The notes beneath the pieces are model-generated. The model worked only from the letters and a program-made list of their open reading frames with translations. It did not search any database and was not told the origin of the DNA. From contig NZ_VUJW01000001.1 of assembly GCF_008373765.1 (NCBI RefSeq), positions 372,189 through 436,188 of the forward strand: 64,000 nucleotides of DNA. The letters are read 5' to 3'. Positions 62,607-64,000 of the stretch are shown here, piece after piece (the stretch's first letter is position 1; the number at the start of each line of letters is the position of its first letter). The DNA is from Nocardioides antri (GTDB lineage: Bacteria; Actinomycetota; Actinomycetes; Propionibacteriales; Nocardioidaceae). Position numbers and translations under genes: made by a program.

Positions 62607-62990
62607 TCAGTAGTCGTAGACGCTGACGTTCCAGACGATGTTGAAGATCCAGTAGCCGACGCCGAGCACGAGCCCGACGATGCCCAGGATGAATCCGGCC
62701 TGGGCCATGCCCGCGCCGGTCTTCTGGCCGCCGGACTCGGCGATCTCCTTCTTGCCCAGGATGCCGAGCACCAGTGCCGCACCGGACGGGATGAAGCAGC
62801 AGCAGGACAGGATGCCGATGATGCCGGCGATCAGGCTGATGAGAGCCATGACCGACTGCTGCGGCTGGGCGCCGAAGCCGGGCTGCTGCCCGCCGTACCC
62901 GCCACCGGGCGGCGGCGGGGGAGCGCCGTAGCCGCCGCCACCACCGGGCGGGGGCGGGGGACTGCCGTAGTTAGGGGGTTCGTAGCTCAC
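62607..62990 (-). CDS. Pro/Gly-rich DUF4190-type membrane protein
   Basis: A 127-residue protein: residues 1-45 are a Pro/Gly/Tyr-rich disordered region ([19 protein letters not shown]), followed by two membrane helices with an intervening [20 protein letters not shown] loop, the DUF4190 pattern. Function unknown. GTG 62990 was chosen because the upstream in-frame extension overlaps promoter sequence. Tandem with a related gene. Confidence 0.75.
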   Translation of the reverse strand: MSYEPPNYGSPPPPPGGGGGYGAPPPPPGGGYGGQQPGFGAQPQQSVMALISLIAGIIGILSCCCFIPSGAALVLGILGKKEIAESGGQKTGAGMAQAGFILGIVGLVLGVGYWIFNIVWNVSVYDY

Positions 62991-63063
62991 GCGTGGGGCC
63001 CTTCGGACTGGCCCGGGCACCTCCCGGGCGGGGGCAGCGAGACTACCGCTCCGAACCCCCGAA

Positions 63064-63315
63064 TCAGCTGTTGGATGCCAGCAACACGAAGAAGATCAGG
63101 TAGACGATGCCGCCGAGCACCGACAGCACGGTGCCGATGATGCCGAGGATCCGCCCGATCTTGACCGTGCTCGTCTCGGCGTACTGCCCGGCGGCGATCT
63201 CCGACAACGCCTTGTTGCCCATGATGATCGCGGGGATGCCGGTCCAGAACCCGCAGCAGACGAGGCTGAGGATGCCGAGTACGAGGATCGTGGTGCCCTT
63301 CGGGTGCTCGCCCAT
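63064..63315 (-). CDS. Small DUF4190-like membrane protein
   Basis: An 83-residue protein with two membrane helices (about 9-30 and 54-78) flanking a [20 protein letters not shown] loop, the same layout as the C-terminal part of its neighbour but without the Pro/Gly region. AGGAC lies seven bases before the ATG. The longer upstream frame is a trpC shadow. Confidence 0.75.
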   Translation of the reverse strand: MGEHPKGTTILVLGILSLVCCGFWTGIPAIIMGNKALSEIAAGQYAETSTVKIGRILGIIGTVLSVLGGIVYLIFFVLLASNS

Positions 63316-63394
63316 CTGAGACGTCCTTTCAGTGGCCCGGCCGGATCGCGGGCGGTGCCGCGACCTTATCCGCGTCATGGGACACTGGAAACCC

Positions 63395-63425
63395 GTCGAT
63401 CGAACGCAATTCCGCACGGATCGAC
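63395..63425 (+). promoter_or_regulatory. Inverted repeat in the trpC leader
   Basis: GTCGATC (63395-63401) and GATCGAC (63419-63425) can form a 7-bp stem with a 17-base loop, ending 19 bp before the trpC ATG. It may influence translation; no T-tract, and no Trp-rich leader peptide is present. Confidence 0.3.
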
Positions 63426-63444
63426 ACAGTTCAACGGAGGCGCA

Positions 63445-64000
63445 ATGTCGGTGCTCGACGACATCGTCGCCGGTGTCCGGGAGGATCTCGCCGTCCGCGA
63501 GGCCGCCGTGCCGGCGACGAATCTGCGGGCCCTGCTGGCCGAGGCACCGGCGCCCCGCGACCCGATGCCGCACTTCCGCGCCCCCGGCTCGAGCGTCATC
63601 GCGGAGGTCAAGCGGCGCAGCCCCAGCAAGGGCGACCTCGCCGACATCCCCGACCCCGCCGCGCTGGCGCGGGAGTACGCCGCCGGCGGTGCCGCCGCGA
63701 TCAGCGTGCTCACCGAGCAGCGCCGGTTCGGGGGGAGCCTCGACGACCTCCGCGCGGTCCGGGCTGCTGTCGACGTGCCCCTCCTGCGCAAGGACTTCAT
63801 CGTCACCGACTACCAGCTGCTGGAGGCTCGCGCCGCGGGCGCCGACGTGGCGCTGCTGATCGTCGCGGCACTCACCGACGACGAGCTGCGCGGCCTCCAC
63901 GACACCGCCCTCGAGCTCGGGCTGACCGTGCTGGTCGAGGTGCACGACGAGCTCGAGACGGAGCGCGCGGTCGCGCTGGGCGCCGAGCTGATCGGCGTCA
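63445..64000 (+). CDS. trpC: Indole-3-glycerol phosphate synthase, truncated by window edge
   Basis: The first ~185 residues of the TIM-barrel enzyme that forms indole-3-glycerol phosphate. Motifs: [19 protein letters not shown] (catalytic Lys), [36 protein letters not shown] and [19 protein letters not shown] lies four bases before the ATG. The gene continues past 64000. Confidence 0.95.
   Translation, partial: MSVLDDIVAGVREDLAVREAAVPATNLRALLAEAPAPRDPMPHFRAPGSSVIAEVKRRSPSKGDLADIPDPAALAREYAAGGAAAISVLTEQRRFGGSLDDLRAVRAAVDVPLLRKDFIVTDYQLLEARAAGADVALLIVAALTDDELRGLHDTALELGLTVLVEVHDELETERAVALGAELIGV

Noticed and set aside
63376-63445. Trp leader peptide before trpC
   Set aside because: A short ATG frame contains only one Trp codon, runs on past the trpC start, and no terminator/antiterminator pair is visible.
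1-64000. Insertion sequences, prophage genes, tRNA or rRNA genes
   Set aside because: No transposase, integrase, phage structural gene, tRNA cloverleaf or rRNA segment was recognised; no gap between genes exceeds 300 bp.

Overview
The window is chromosomal DNA of a high-GC actinobacterium. Gene content and order point to the Propionibacteriales, probably a Nocardioides-like member of the Nocardioidaceae. The evidence is the third-codon GC, the actinobacterial division and cell-wall (dcw) cluster that lacks ftsA but has sepF, yggT and DivIVA/Wag31, the SAV_6107-type HEPN gene, DUF3040, the TIGR03085 and HGxxPAAW families, and a PknL/Rv2175c neighbourhood. I see no insertion sequence, prophage, CRISPR array, tRNA or rRNA. 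The taxon is inferred from gene content only. Layout: (1) 1-8.2 kb holds a LuxR-type ATPase fragment, small membrane proteins, DAHP synthase, an SRPBCC protein, an EamA transporter, endonuclease IV, a PASTA-domain Ser/Thr kinase and an Rv2175c-like DNA-binding protein. (2) 8.2-13.5 kb holds a secreted or membrane-anchored RNase Sa-like ribonuclease with an adjacent barstar-like inhibitor, a polyprenyl synthetase divergent from metF, a phytoene-desaturase-like flavoenzyme and a YbaK deacylase. (3) 13.5-16.1 kb is a probable SOS unit: a LexA box in a promoter, then a HEPN protein, a methyltransferase and DNA polymerase IV. (4) 16.2-21.4 kb holds DUF3040 and a MoxR / DUF58 / transglutaminase operon. 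(5) 21.6-43.0 kb is the dcw cluster mraZ-rsmH-ftsL-ftsI-murE-murF-mraY-murD-ftsW-murG-murC-ftsQ-ftsZ, followed by pgeF, yggS, sepF, yggT, wag31, a DksA/TraR-type zinc-finger protein with a lysine-rich repeat domain, lspA and an RluA-family pseudouridine synthase. (6) 43.1-50 kb holds an SGNH hydrolase, a GNAT enzyme, dnaE, small membrane genes, a second YbaK protein and a Lon-substrate-domain protein. (7) 50-55.2 kb is hisD-hisC-hisB-hisH-priA-hisF. (8) 55.2-60.8 kb is an accessory block that separates hisF from hisI: a decayed lipoprotein gene, an RTX-repeat secreted protein, a TIGR03085 protein and a heterodimeric ABC exporter. (9) 60.9-64 kb holds hisI, Trp-associated membrane genes and the start of trpC. 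How the parts work together: the dcw block makes lipid-linked peptidoglycan precursor (MurC-F, MraY, MurG), polymerises septal wall (FtsW, FtsI), and assembles and positions the divisome (FtsZ, SepF, FtsQ, FtsL, Wag31). The PASTA kinase and PgeF are plausible wall-linked regulators or editors. The most informative non-coding signals are five GTGG boxes phased at exactly 10 bp over the mraZ promoter, a long nested hairpin between mraZ and rsmH, a LexA palindrome at the start site of the HEPN-dinB unit, an inverted repeat at the ftsZ start site, and a recurring TANNNT-N6/7-start-codon arrangement that suggests many leaderless mRNAs. The ftsW gene has its only good ribosome-binding site in front of an ATC codon.
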